Positions 1-5,270 of a stretch of 5,270 nucleotides of DNA are shown in pieces; the first letter of the stretch is position 1, and each line of letters starts with the position of its first letter. A program made the position numbers and the translations under genes. The notes under the pieces were generated by a model that saw nothing but the letters and a program-made list of their open reading frames with translations, was not told where the DNA came from and searched no databases. This stretch comes from an uncultured Eubacteriales bacterium. GTDB lineage: Bacteria; Bacillota; Clostridia; Christensenellales; Borkfalkiaceae. The DNA lies in the NCBI GenBank assembly GCA_902767455.1, contig CACXHH010000121.1, positions 1 to 5,270 of the forward strand, read 5' to 3'.

Positions 1-984
1 AAGCCCACCGAAACCACTTCCGTGAACGAAGACGCCGTTATGACGGCAAAAGGAAAGACCGTTCTCGAAGCCATCGACAACGTAGGCGCCGAAACGGGCT
101 GGCATCCCAAACTTTCGTTTTGCAGTATGATATTTATAGGAAACGAAGTGGCGAAAGACGAGGTCGAACATATCGTCGATTTTTTCGTGACTTCCGAAAA
201 GGTCGACAACTCCGCGACGATAGCGACTTGCGAAGGAAAAGCAAGCGAAGTTTTACTCTCCAAAACCCCGCTCGACGCCATTACTTCCTTCGCCCTTCAA
301 AAGATAGTTTTAAAGAGCGAATGGATGGTAAGCACCGTAGGCGCCACCAACTTAAAGACGTTTGCCGTGATGACTAATTCTGCGGGAAAGTCCGCCTATA
401 TGCCCGTTATCGGCATTATTCACGGTAAAACGCAAAGCGAAGGCTCGCAGGACAGTTCATCGTCAGGCGGCAAATCGAGCGACGAAGCGCTGTTCGACAG
501 TTCGAGCGTAGCTCTCTTTAAAGCGGGAAGATACTGCGGCAGACTCAACTCGGAAGAAACTTTTTTATATTATCTTATGAAAGCCCCCGTATATCAATGC
601 TATACGAGCGTTACCGCCGACGACGAAAACTACTTTCTCGCAGTCGAATCAAACGAACGGAAGTTTCTCGTAGACGCGACGACCGCCACCGTTGAAATAG
701 GGCTCAAACTAAAAGTTTCGCTTGCCGATTCTACTCTCGGCATAAACTTAAAAAACGTTTCAAAAAAGAGCTTCATCCCGAAAAAGGTGCTTTCTGCGCT
801 CGAAGATAAGCTTTATTCGGTAGCTTACAGGCTGTTCGACGAGATAGGAAACGGCGACGCCGATATTTTTTCAATAAAGGAACACGTTTACAGATACGAC
901 AATAAAAACTTTGAAAAGATACTAAACCTTTCGATGAACAAATTCACGTTCAAGCCTACTATTTCCGTAGCCTCATCAGACTGA
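1..984 (+). CDS. Ger(x)C (GerAC-like) family protein, 3' part of gene
   Basis: The reading frame is open from the first base to the TGA at 982-984, giving 327 residues with no N-terminus. The GTG at 22 is an internal codon as likely as a start, so the gene is treated as cut by the window edge. The layout fits the Ger(x)C family, the lipoprotein subunit of spore germinant receptors. Fragment residues about 15-105 resemble the end of the N-terminal domain (GKTVLEAID, a hydrophobic SMIFIGNEVA strand, GKASEVLL). A Ser/Gly-rich linker follows at about 143-162. The C-terminal domain begins with VALFKAGRYCGRLNSEET, matching the family's 'avFk..klvG.L...Et' pattern, and ends with the usual beta/alpha segment. 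The signal peptide and lipobox would lie upstream and cannot be checked. The gene is convergent with the serine hydrolase. In the family, partners are GerAA/GerAB-type membrane proteins, which would have to lie to the left. Family assignment rests on pattern recognition only. Confidence 0.68.
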   Translation, partial: KPTETTSVNEDAVMTAKGKTVLEAIDNVGAETGWHPKLSFCSMIFIGNEVAKDEVEHIVDFFVTSEKVDNSATIATCEGKASEVLLSKTPLDAITSFALQKIVLKSEWMVSTVGATNLKTFAVMTNSAGKSAYMPVIGIIHGKTQSEGSQDSSSSGGKSSDEALFDSSSVALFKAGRYCGRLNSEETFLYYLMKAPVYQCYTSVTADDENYFLAVESNERKFLVDATTATVEIGLKLKVSLADSTLGINLKNVSKKSFIPKKVLSALEDKLYSVAYRLFDEIGNGDADIFSIKEHVYRYDNKNFEKILNLSMNKFTFKPTISVASSD

Positions 985-991
985 AATATCG

Positions 992-1009
992 CGTTAATCG
1001 ACTTATAGA
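992..1009 (+). repeat. 18-nt intergenic repeat, copy 1
   Basis: The sequence CGTTAATCGACTTATAGA lies 7 nt after the stop of the Ger(x)C gene. An identical copy on the opposite strand sits at 3476-3493, after the pfkA stop. In both places the sequence is in the sense orientation of the gene it follows. Relative to each other the copies are inverted and point inward, around a segment of about 2.5 kb. No further similarity of note extends past the 18 positions. Function unknown. Confidence 0.7.
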
Positions 1010-1031
1010 TTTACTTTTTTCTTTTCCGTGT

Positions 1032-1078
1032 AAAAAAACGGGGCTTGGCGAAAGTTGAAGTCAACTTTCGCCAAGCCC
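1032..1078 (-). terminator. Rho-independent terminator between convergent genes
   Basis: The arms 1041-1058 and 1061-1078 are perfect reverse complements over 18 bp, separated by only AG, so the real loop is about 4 nt. Read on the minus strand, the hairpin starts 21 nt after the hydrolase stop and is followed by CG and then seven T (complement of the A run at 1032-1038). This is a strong intrinsic terminator for the hydrolase gene. On the plus strand the hairpin is followed only by CTTTGATCTATTT. It could still serve the Ger(x)C gene, whose stop is 56 nt upstream, as a weaker bidirectional terminator. Confidence 0.9.
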
Positions 1079-1099
1079 TTTGATCTATTTAAAAAACCG

Positions 1100-1987
1100 T
1101 CAGTCTTTTACAAGAATTTTAGCAAACTCTCTTGCGGGAGCAGGAGTTTCAATATAAGCGTGAACGGCTATCGAATAGCCTTTTTTCGGCTCGATAAAGA
1201 TAAACTGACCGTAAGCGCCGTCTGCGTAGTAGGTGTAGTGTTTGGGCTCGCGCCAGAAACAGGCTACTGTGTATTCTCTGTCGCCGTTTTCGATTATCGC
1301 GGTAGTCGACGCGAGCTTTACCCACTCTTCGGATAATACGCGTTTGCCGTCAAACACGCCGCTGTTTGCGTACATATAGCCGAACTTCGCACAATCTATC
1401 GTTCTTAAAACCATACCCGAAGCGCCGAGCGCGTTTCCGTTATGGTCGGTAATGAAACCGTAATATCTGAAACCGAGCTTATCGAAAATCTCTTCTCTTA
1501 CAAACCTGTCAAAAGGTGTTCCGCTCACCTTTTCTATTATGCGAGCCGTAAGATAGCACCCGACGTTTGAATAAACGAGCCTTTCGCCGACGTTCAAGTT
1601 GAGCGGTTGGGTAAAGACGTATTTCGTCCAGTCGTCGCAATCTTCGTTCGTTATCTGATCCTCGAAAAGGTAGCCGTGGTCCGAACCGAAGGTATGAGTG
1701 AGCAAATGCTTAATCTGTACGCTCTCCCATTTTTTATCGTAAGTTTTGGGGAGCTTATCGGTAAAGAATTGAAGCACAAGGGTTTCGGGAGTCAAAAGAC
1801 CTTTATCGAACGCTACGCCGAACGCCGTGCCCGTAAAACTTTTACTGACCGAATAGCTGTTGTTCGCCGAATTTGCCGGGCGAATTTTTTCGTATATAAG
1901 CCCGTTTTTATCCATACCCGCTATATCGAATACGTTAAGATCGTTTTCTTTAATATAAGTTTTTAACTTTTCAATAGCCTGTTTCAT
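1100..1987 (-). CDS. serine hydrolase, beta-lactamase (class C)/PBP4 family
   Basis: This 295-residue protein has the fold signature of the beta-lactamase-related serine hydrolases (Pfam Beta-lactamase type), a group including DD-peptidases, D-aminopeptidases and esterases as well as class C beta-lactamases. Visible motifs are the SxxK nucleophile motif SVSK (Ser46, Lys49), the family hallmark HLLTHTFG (94-101), the second catalytic motif YSN (Tyr139 to Asn141) and a late DGAYGQ (256-261) where true class C enzymes carry KTG. The N-terminus (MKQAIEKLKTYIKEN) is charged, with no signal peptide or membrane segment, so the protein is predicted cytoplasmic. It is shorter than the exported enzymes. 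Resistance activity is therefore doubtful, and an intracellular esterase or peptidase is more likely, with substrate unknown. The ATG is supported by an AGGAGA at 8-nt spacing. The gene has its own promoter upstream and its own terminator downstream, so it is a single-gene unit. Confidence 0.88.
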   Translation of the reverse strand: MKQAIEKLKTYIKENDLNVFDIAGMDKNGLIYEKIRPANSANNSYSVSKSFTGTAFGVAFDKGLLTPETLVLQFFTDKLPKTYDKKWESVQIKHLLTHTFGSDHGYLFEDQITNEDCDDWTKYVFTQPLNLNVGERLVYSNVGCYLTARIIEKVSGTPFDRFVREEIFDKLGFRYYGFITDHNGNALGASGMVLRTIDCAKFGYMYANSGVFDGKRVLSEEWVKLASTTAIIENGDREYTVACFWREPKHYTYYADGAYGQFIFIEPKKGYSIAVHAYIETPAPAREFAKILVKD

Positions 1988-1995
1988 TTTGAGTT

Positions 1996-2001
1996 TCTCC
2001 T
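1996..2001 (-). promoter_or_regulatory. ribosome binding site of the serine hydrolase gene
   Basis: AGGAGA on the minus strand sits 8 nt before the ATG at 1985-1987 and fixes this start. Confidence 0.85.
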
Positions 2002-2016
2002 AAAAGCGTTAAGAAT

Positions 2017-2045
2017 ACTATATCAATTTTTAATCGGTTTGTCAA
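2017..2045 (-). promoter_or_regulatory. sigma-A promoter of the serine hydrolase gene
   Basis: On the minus strand, a perfect -35 TTGACA (2040-2045) is followed by a 17-nt spacer and a -10 TATAGT (2017-2022), one mismatch from TATAAT. The three bases before the -10 are TGA, which is the extended -10 TGn element. Transcription would begin near 2010, giving a 5' leader of about 22 nt that holds the ribosome binding site. The leader is too short for a riboswitch. No clear operator palindrome overlaps it. This is the best promoter match in the window and suggests strong constitutive expression unless a repressor acts. Confidence 0.85.
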
Positions 2046-2076
2046 TTACGAAAGTTATTTACGCCGTTACGATTTT

Positions 2077-2123
2077 AAAATAATAAGAAACGCCGCGCGA
2101 TCGAAAATTTGCGACCGCGCGGC
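2077..2123 (-). terminator. Rho-independent terminator downstream of pfp
   Basis: The arms GCCGCGCG (2092-2099) and CGCGCGGC (2116-2123) pair perfectly. After one mismatch the stem continues for three pairs (2101-2103 with 2112-2114), closing a loop of about 8 nt. On the minus strand the GC-rich stem begins 46 nt after the pfp stop and is followed by GTTTCTTATTATTTT. It would end the pfkA-pfp transcript and insulate the hydrolase promoter at 2017-2045. Confidence 0.75.
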
Positions 2124-2169
2124 TGTTAAATTTTACGATTATTATCGGAAATATCTCCGACTGTAAAAA

Positions 2170-3411
2170 TTACTTCGCGGCGAGAACTTTTTTAAGTCTT
2201 GCGAATCTCGGCAATCCGTTTTCCTTCGGGGTTTCCCATTTACCCTGAATGAGCGGGAGAACGTAATCGATGTACTCTTTGGAAACGTTGGTGCCGTTTT
2301 CGGTTATCCATTCGGCGGGGACTTTCTTTTCGGTGTTGGCGCAGATGGACAGCGGAACGAGCTTATATACGGTTTCGTACTTCTCGCCCTGACTTCTCTC
2401 GTAAGCGACCATAAAGTCGGTATAACCGTTTACGGCTGCGATGACCGCCTGACGGCCTGCTTCGAAAGCTTCTTCGACGTCGACTTTGGAAGCAAGGTGC
2501 GCCGCGCATCTCTGCATAAGGTTAAGTTCGATAGCTCTTACCTTTACGCCGAGTTTTTCTTTGATGACGTTGGCGAGAATACTGCAAACGCCGCCGAGCT
2601 GAGCGTGACCGAAAAGGTCGGTCTTGGAAGCTTTGAATTCGCCTACGTAACTGCCGTCGGCAAACTTGATACCTTCGGAAACGGCTACGAAGCACTTGTT
2701 TTCGTTTTTAGCGCAAACGGCTTTGACGTCTTCGACGAACTTGTCCATATCGAACGGAGTTTCGGGAAGGTAGATAAGGTCAACGCCCTTGCCCTGAATG
2801 TTGGATAAAGCGGTAGCGGCGGTGAGCCAGCCTGCGTTTCTGCCCATAACTTCCATAACGCATACGAGCCCCGTGTCGTAAACGCGGGAGTCGAGAGCTA
2901 CTTCCATAGCGGTAGTGGCGATATACTTCGCGGCGGAAGCAAAACCGGGGCAATGGTCGGTACCCATAAGGTCGTTGTCTATCGTTTTGGGAACGCCCAT
3001 AACGTTGCAATCCCAGCCCGATTGAGCCATGAACTTGGAAATCTTGTTGCAGGTATCCATACTGTCGTTACCGCCGTTGTAGAAGAAGTAACGGATGTTG
3101 TACTTTTTGAATACTTCCAAAAGTCTGTTGTAATCGGTAGGATCTACGTCGTAATCTTTAAGTTTGTATCTTACCGAGCCGAGCGCCGAAGACGGCGTAT
3201 ATTTCAAGAGTTCGAGTTCTTCGCGGTCTTCCTGCGCCATGTCGTAGAACTGTTCCGTCAGTATACCTTTAATGCCGTGAGCGGCGCCGTATACGGCGGT
3301 AATGTTCTTCTGGTTGAGAGCTTCGGTAAATACGCCCGCAGCGCTCGCGTTGATGACCGACGTAGGACCGCCGGACTGGGCAAATATCATTGCACCGACT
3401 AAATCTTTCAT
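2170..3411 (-). CDS. pfp: 6-phosphofructokinase, probably pyrophosphate-dependent
   Basis: This 413-residue member of the phosphofructokinase A superfamily interconverts fructose 6-phosphate and fructose 1,6-bisphosphate in the cytosol. The N-terminal phosphate-binding loop is QSGGPTSVINAS (12-23). GGNDS (113-117) puts Asp116 where ATP enzymes have Gly. PKTIDND (141-147) puts Lys142 where ATP enzymes have Gly (PGTIDND), with Asp145 as the catalytic base. MGR (189-191) and LMQR (298-301) match sugar-phosphate-binding positions. The Asp plus Lys pair is the established marker of PPi-dependent enzymes, which work reversibly near equilibrium. Length exceeds the roughly 320 residues of bacterial ATP enzymes through insertions and a C-terminal extension. 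The ATG is supported by AAGGAGA 5 nt upstream. It follows pfkA after 122 nt in the same direction, and no convincing own promoter was found, so co-transcription with pfkA is likely. The donor assignment is by motif and untested. Confidence 0.92.
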   Translation of the reverse strand: MKDLVGAMIFAQSGGPTSVINASAAGVFTEALNQKNITAVYGAAHGIKGILTEQFYDMAQEDREELELLKYTPSSALGSVRYKLKDYDVDPTDYNRLLEVFKKYNIRYFFYNGGNDSMDTCNKISKFMAQSGWDCNVMGVPKTIDNDLMGTDHCPGFASAAKYIATTAMEVALDSRVYDTGLVCVMEVMGRNAGWLTAATALSNIQGKGVDLIYLPETPFDMDKFVEDVKAVCAKNENKCFVAVSEGIKFADGSYVGEFKASKTDLFGHAQLGGVCSILANVIKEKLGVKVRAIELNLMQRCAAHLASKVDVEEAFEAGRQAVIAAVNGYTDFMVAYERSQGEKYETVYKLVPLSICANTEKKVPAEWITENGTNVSKEYIDYVLPLIQGKWETPKENGLPRFARLKKVLAAK

Positions 3412-3416
3412 AAAAA

Positions 3417-3423
3417 TCTCCTT
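3417..3423 (-). promoter_or_regulatory. ribosome binding site of pfp
   Basis: AAGGAGA on the minus strand ends 5 nt before the ATG at 3409-3411. It selects this start over the internal Met8 codon. Confidence 0.85.
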
Positions 3424-3475
3424 TTATATCGCTTGTAAAAAGCGGTCAAAAAATTATTCTTCAATTAAAAGTGCG

Positions 3476-3493
3476 TCTATAAGTCGATTAACG
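3476..3493 (-). repeat. 18-nt intergenic repeat, copy 2
   Basis: On the minus strand this reads CGTTAATCGACTTATAGA, identical to the plus-strand copy at 992-1009. It lies 40 nt after the pfkA stop, inside the pfkA-pfp spacer, and its first four bases form part of a hairpin arm (3490-3515). The two copies are in inverted orientation around the hydrolase and pfp genes. Confidence 0.7.
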
Positions 3494-3515
3494 GCGTATT
3501 CTTGAATAGCCGCTT
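3490..3515. other. imperfect hairpin in the pfkA-pfp spacer
   Basis: TATTC and GAATA form a perfect inner stem. An outer six pairs follow (one of them G-T), with a single unpaired base at 3496. The loop is about 4 nt. On the minus strand it begins 18 nt after the pfkA stop but is not followed by a T run, so it is not a good intrinsic terminator in that direction. It may protect the 3' end of a processed pfkA message or weakly attenuate pfp. On the plus strand it is followed by TCTT, but no plus-strand gene ends here. Confidence 0.45.
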
Positions 3516-3533
3516 TCTTATGCGGACGAAAAA

Positions 3534-4499
3534 TCACAAGCTCATTATCTGAGCGAGTTTATAAAGCTTCTTGTCGAACTTGCCGCTCATTTCCAAAGCT
3601 TCGGAAACATTTTCGTCTATGATGCGGTTGTTCTTGATGCCGATAACGCGGTTGGTAGCGCCGAGAAGAATAAGCTCCACGGCTCTTTCGGCAAACTTGT
3701 TGGCAAGGATCCTGTCCTGCATGGTCGGCGAGCCGCCGCGCTGGATATGCCCGAGCGTCGTCGTCGTGATTTTGATGCCCGTCTTTTCTTTAAGATAAGA
3801 ACATATCTGTTCCTTATCGCCCGCGCCTTCGGCAAACACTATCATATTCGACGTCTTGCCGCGTTCGCGCGCCTGCATCAATGACGAAGCTATCTCGTCG
3901 AGATCGTACTCTACTTCGGGCACGAGAATATATTCCGCGCCGCCGCAAATGCCTGCGTATAAAGCAATATCCCCGCAGTGGCGCCCCATAACTTCGAGAA
4001 GCGAACAGCGGTCGTGCGAGCCCATAGTGTCGCGCAGGCTGTTTATAGCCCATAAAACGGTGTTTACGGCGGTATCGAAACCGAGCGTAAAATCGGTATA
4101 CGCCAAATCGTTGTCGATAGTTCCTGGGATACCTATAACGCTTATATCGAAGTTATCCGCCATGTCCTTGGCGCCGCGGAAAGTTCCGTCGCCGCCGATA
4201 GCGATAAGGTCTGTTATGCCGTATTTTTTAAGGTTGGCAACGGCTTTTCCGATGCCTTCGAGATCTCTGAACTCGGGGCAGCGCGCAGACTTTAAAAAAG
4301 TTCCGCCGCGCTGGACTATATCGGAAACCGAACGGGAGTTCATGGGGAAGATTTCGTCGTCGATAAGTCCTTGATATCCCCTTCTCACACCGTACATTTC
4401 AAGACCTTTATAAAGACCGAAGCGGACGCAGGCTCTTATGCACGGATTCATGCCGGGCGCGTCTCCGCCGCTCGTTAAAACAGCAACTTTTTTACCCAT
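3534..4499 (-). CDS. pfkA: ATP-dependent 6-phosphofructokinase
   Basis: This full-length 321-residue PfkA matches the size of the classic bacterial enzyme. It phosphorylates fructose 6-phosphate with ATP, the committed and irreversible step of glycolysis, normally as a cytosolic homotetramer. Motifs are TSGGDAPGMN (9-18), GGDGT (102-106) with Gly105 at the position that selects ATP, PGTIDND (125-131) with Gly126 and catalytic Asp129, MGR (171-173) and LGHIQRGG (249-256) with Arg254 for sugar phosphate. Basic residues near the N-terminal half (for example RR at 39-40 and R64) sit where bacterial enzymes bind the ADP/PEP allosteric effectors, though this is inferred by position only. The ATG is supported by AAAGGA 7 nt upstream. 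It lies 87 nt after dnaE, a neighbour pair common in Firmicutes, and has a probable promoter beside the dnaE stop. Where relatives often have pyk next, a second phosphofructokinase follows here. Confidence 0.97.
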   Translation of the reverse strand: MGKKVAVLTSGGDAPGMNPCIRACVRFGLYKGLEMYGVRRGYQGLIDDEIFPMNSRSVSDIVQRGGTFLKSARCPEFRDLEGIGKAVANLKKYGITDLIAIGGDGTFRGAKDMADNFDISVIGIPGTIDNDLAYTDFTLGFDTAVNTVLWAINSLRDTMGSHDRCSLLEVMGRHCGDIALYAGICGGAEYILVPEVEYDLDEIASSLMQARERGKTSNMIVFAEGAGDKEQICSYLKEKTGIKITTTTLGHIQRGGSPTMQDRILANKFAERAVELILLGATNRVIGIKNNRIIDENVSEALEMSGKFDKKLYKLAQIMSL

Positions 4500-4506
4500 A
4501 GTTTAT

Positions 4507-4512
4507 TCCTTT
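4507..4512 (-). promoter_or_regulatory. ribosome binding site of pfkA
   Basis: AAAGGA on the minus strand sits 7 nt before the ATG at 4497-4499. Confidence 0.7.
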
Positions 4513-4554
4513 GATCAAAATATGAAAGCGTTATGCGCGTAGTAGTAAATCCAC

Positions 4555-4582
4555 AATATATATTACCACAAATTTATGTCGA
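4555..4582 (-). promoter_or_regulatory. probable sigma-A promoter of pfkA
   Basis: On the minus strand, TCGACA (4577-4582; five of six to TTGACA) and TATATT (4555-4560; five of six to TATAAT) are separated by 16 nt. The -35 lies 4 nt after the dnaE stop codon. Transcription would start near 4548, leaving a leader of about 50 nt. Two direct TTGTGG copies (4566-4571 and 4551-4556) lie in the spacer and just after the -10, 15 nt apart, and could be regulator half-sites. The region is AT-rich, so a chance match is possible. Confidence 0.55.
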
Positions 4583-4586
4583 ATTA

Positions 4587-5270
4587 CTACTGATTTTTAA
4601 TGAAAATGATATTTTTTTCGTCTACGATGCCCGCAAGTTCGTATCTCAAACCCTTGCAATCGCGGCACTTGAAGCCGAGCTTGTAGTTTTTGCCGCCTAT
4701 TTTAAGATAAGTAAGGGCTTCGCCGGGATAGGACGAAATAATATCGATAACGTCGTCTTTTAAAGAGTCGTCGTCAAGCACCACGCACAGATAGTCGGGC
4801 TTTGCGACGGGTTTTAAGTAGTCGCCGTTAGATCCAGACGACTGTTCTTCCGCCTTGATGATGGCTATTTTATCCACCGATACGGACGGTTTTTCTTCGT
4901 CGCGAAGCTGAAGCTTGCCCGTGACTTCGACGATGGCGTCGAGCTCGACTTTATCTTTGAAACGCTCGTAAACTTTCGGGAAAAGCACGAGTTCTATCTG
5001 CCCGTAAACGTCCTCGACGGTGACGAACGCCATGCCCTGACCGCTCTTGGTCGTCTTTTTGGAGATAGCCGATATAAGACCGCCGAACTGAACGGGCCTG
5101 CCGTCTTCAAGGTTAGGGTAAGTAACTTTTCCGTCTTCGTCCTCTTCGTAATCGTTGAGCACCGACAAATCGAACGAGTATTTCTTGAACTGTTCGATAT
5201 ACTTTTCGAGCGGGTGCCCCGAAATAAACACACCGAGCACCGATTTTTCGTTATTGAGCCTCGTTCTGTC
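4587..5270 (-). CDS. dnaE: DNA polymerase III alpha subunit, C-terminal part (5' end outside window)
   Basis: The frame is open from the right edge to the TAG at 4587-4589, giving the last 227 residues of a protein that normally has over 1,000. The apparent GTG start at 5238-5240 is internal: the residues before it continue the family pattern (RLNNEKSVLGVFISGHPLEKY, split across it). The EK..LG..iSGHPL motif sits at fragment residues 8-21 and is typical of DnaE just before its OB-fold domain. The OB fold spans about 58-138 (VQFGGLISAIS, FVTVEDVYGQIELVLFP, VEVTGKL) and binds single-stranded template DNA. The remaining 85 or so residues form the variable C-terminal tail of this type. The polymerase and PHP domains lie outside the window. 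No T-tailed terminator follows, so transcripts may run into pfkA. A PolC origin is unlikely because PolC lacks this C-terminal OB arrangement. Confidence 0.93.
   Translation of the reverse strand, partial: DRTRLNNEKSVLGVFISGHPLEKYIEQFKKYSFDLSVLNDYEEDEDGKVTYPNLEDGRPVQFGGLISAISKKTTKSGQGMAFVTVEDVYGQIELVLFPKVYERFKDKVELDAIVEVTGKLQLRDEEKPSVSVDKIAIIKAEEQSSGSNGDYLKPVAKPDYLCVVLDDDSLKDDVIDIISSYPGEALTYLKIGGKNYKLGFKCRDCKGLRYELAGIVDEKNIIFIKNQ

Noticed and set aside
22..24. GTG as the start of the Ger(x)C gene
   Set aside because: The frame is open to the window edge, no AGGAG-type site precedes it, and a start here would remove the signal peptide and first part of the N-terminal domain expected for the family.
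1607..1966. Plus-strand open frame of 119 codons inside the serine hydrolase gene
   Set aside because: It lies wholly antisense to a gene with clear family motifs and shows no recognisable domain. The other overlapping frames (for example 2953-3402 and 3856-4374 on plus) were dropped for the same reason.
2146..2161. Small TCGGA/TCCGA hairpin just after the pfp stop
   Set aside because: A five-pair stem without a T tail is weak, and the GC-rich hairpin at 2092-2123 explains termination better.
2011..2169. Riboswitch or small RNA in the hydrolase-pfp spacer
   Set aside because: The space is taken up by a promoter, a terminator and AT-rich linker. The leader from the predicted start is only about 22 nt.
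3423..3449. TTGACC and TATAAA on the minus strand as a pfp promoter
   Set aside because: The spacer is 15 nt and the -10 touches the AAGGAGA ribosome binding site, so the transcript would start within or after it and could not be translated normally.
4541..4591. Inverted repeat AGTAGTAA/TTACTACT after the dnaE stop as a terminator
   Set aside because: Only 8 AT-rich pairs with a 35-nt loop and no T run. It overlaps the stop codon and the probable pfkA promoter.
5238..5240. GTG as a start for a short 217-residue protein
   Set aside because: Residues encoded upstream of it continue the conserved DnaE motif without a break, so it is an internal valine codon.

Overview
The window reads as ordinary chromosome from a low-to-mid-GC Gram-positive anaerobe of the class Clostridia. 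This is an inference from gene content: a dnaE-pfkA neighbourhood, a second PPi-type phosphofructokinase, a Ger(x)C-type spore-germination protein, AGGAG-type ribosome binding sites and sigma-A-like promoters. Codon use looks uniform across the genes, so no gene stands out as recently foreign. No rRNA, tRNA, CRISPR array, transposase or recombinase gene was seen.

Layout, left to right: (1) the 3' part of a plus-strand gene for a Ger(x)C/GerAC-like protein, cut by the left edge (1-984). (2) A short convergent intergenic region with an 18-nt sequence that recurs at 3476-3493 and a perfect 18-bp hairpin terminator (1041-1078). (3) A minus-strand cytoplasmic serine hydrolase of the beta-lactamase/PBP4 family (1100-1987) with its own near-consensus promoter at 2017-2045. 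(4) A terminator (2092-2123), then a minus-strand phosphofructokinase carrying the residues of PPi-dependent enzymes (2170-3411). (5) A 122-nt spacer with a hairpin and the second copy of the 18-nt sequence. (6) A minus-strand ATP-dependent 6-phosphofructokinase pfkA (3534-4499) with a probable own promoter next to the dnaE stop. (7) The C-terminal part of dnaE, the replicative DNA polymerase III alpha subunit (4587-5270), cut by the right edge.

The minus-strand series dnaE, pfkA, pfp probably forms a loose transcriptional series. The two phosphofructokinases act at the same glycolytic step, one drawing on ATP and irreversible, the other drawing on PPi and reversible. The serine hydrolase is a separate transcription unit, and the Ger(x)C gene faces it tail to tail.

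The least expected structure is the pair of exact 18-nt copies in opposite orientation, at 992-1009 and 3476-3493. They bracket the hydrolase and pfp genes like terminal inverted repeats, but no target-site duplication or mobility gene is visible. I found no clear sign of a previously undescribed system.
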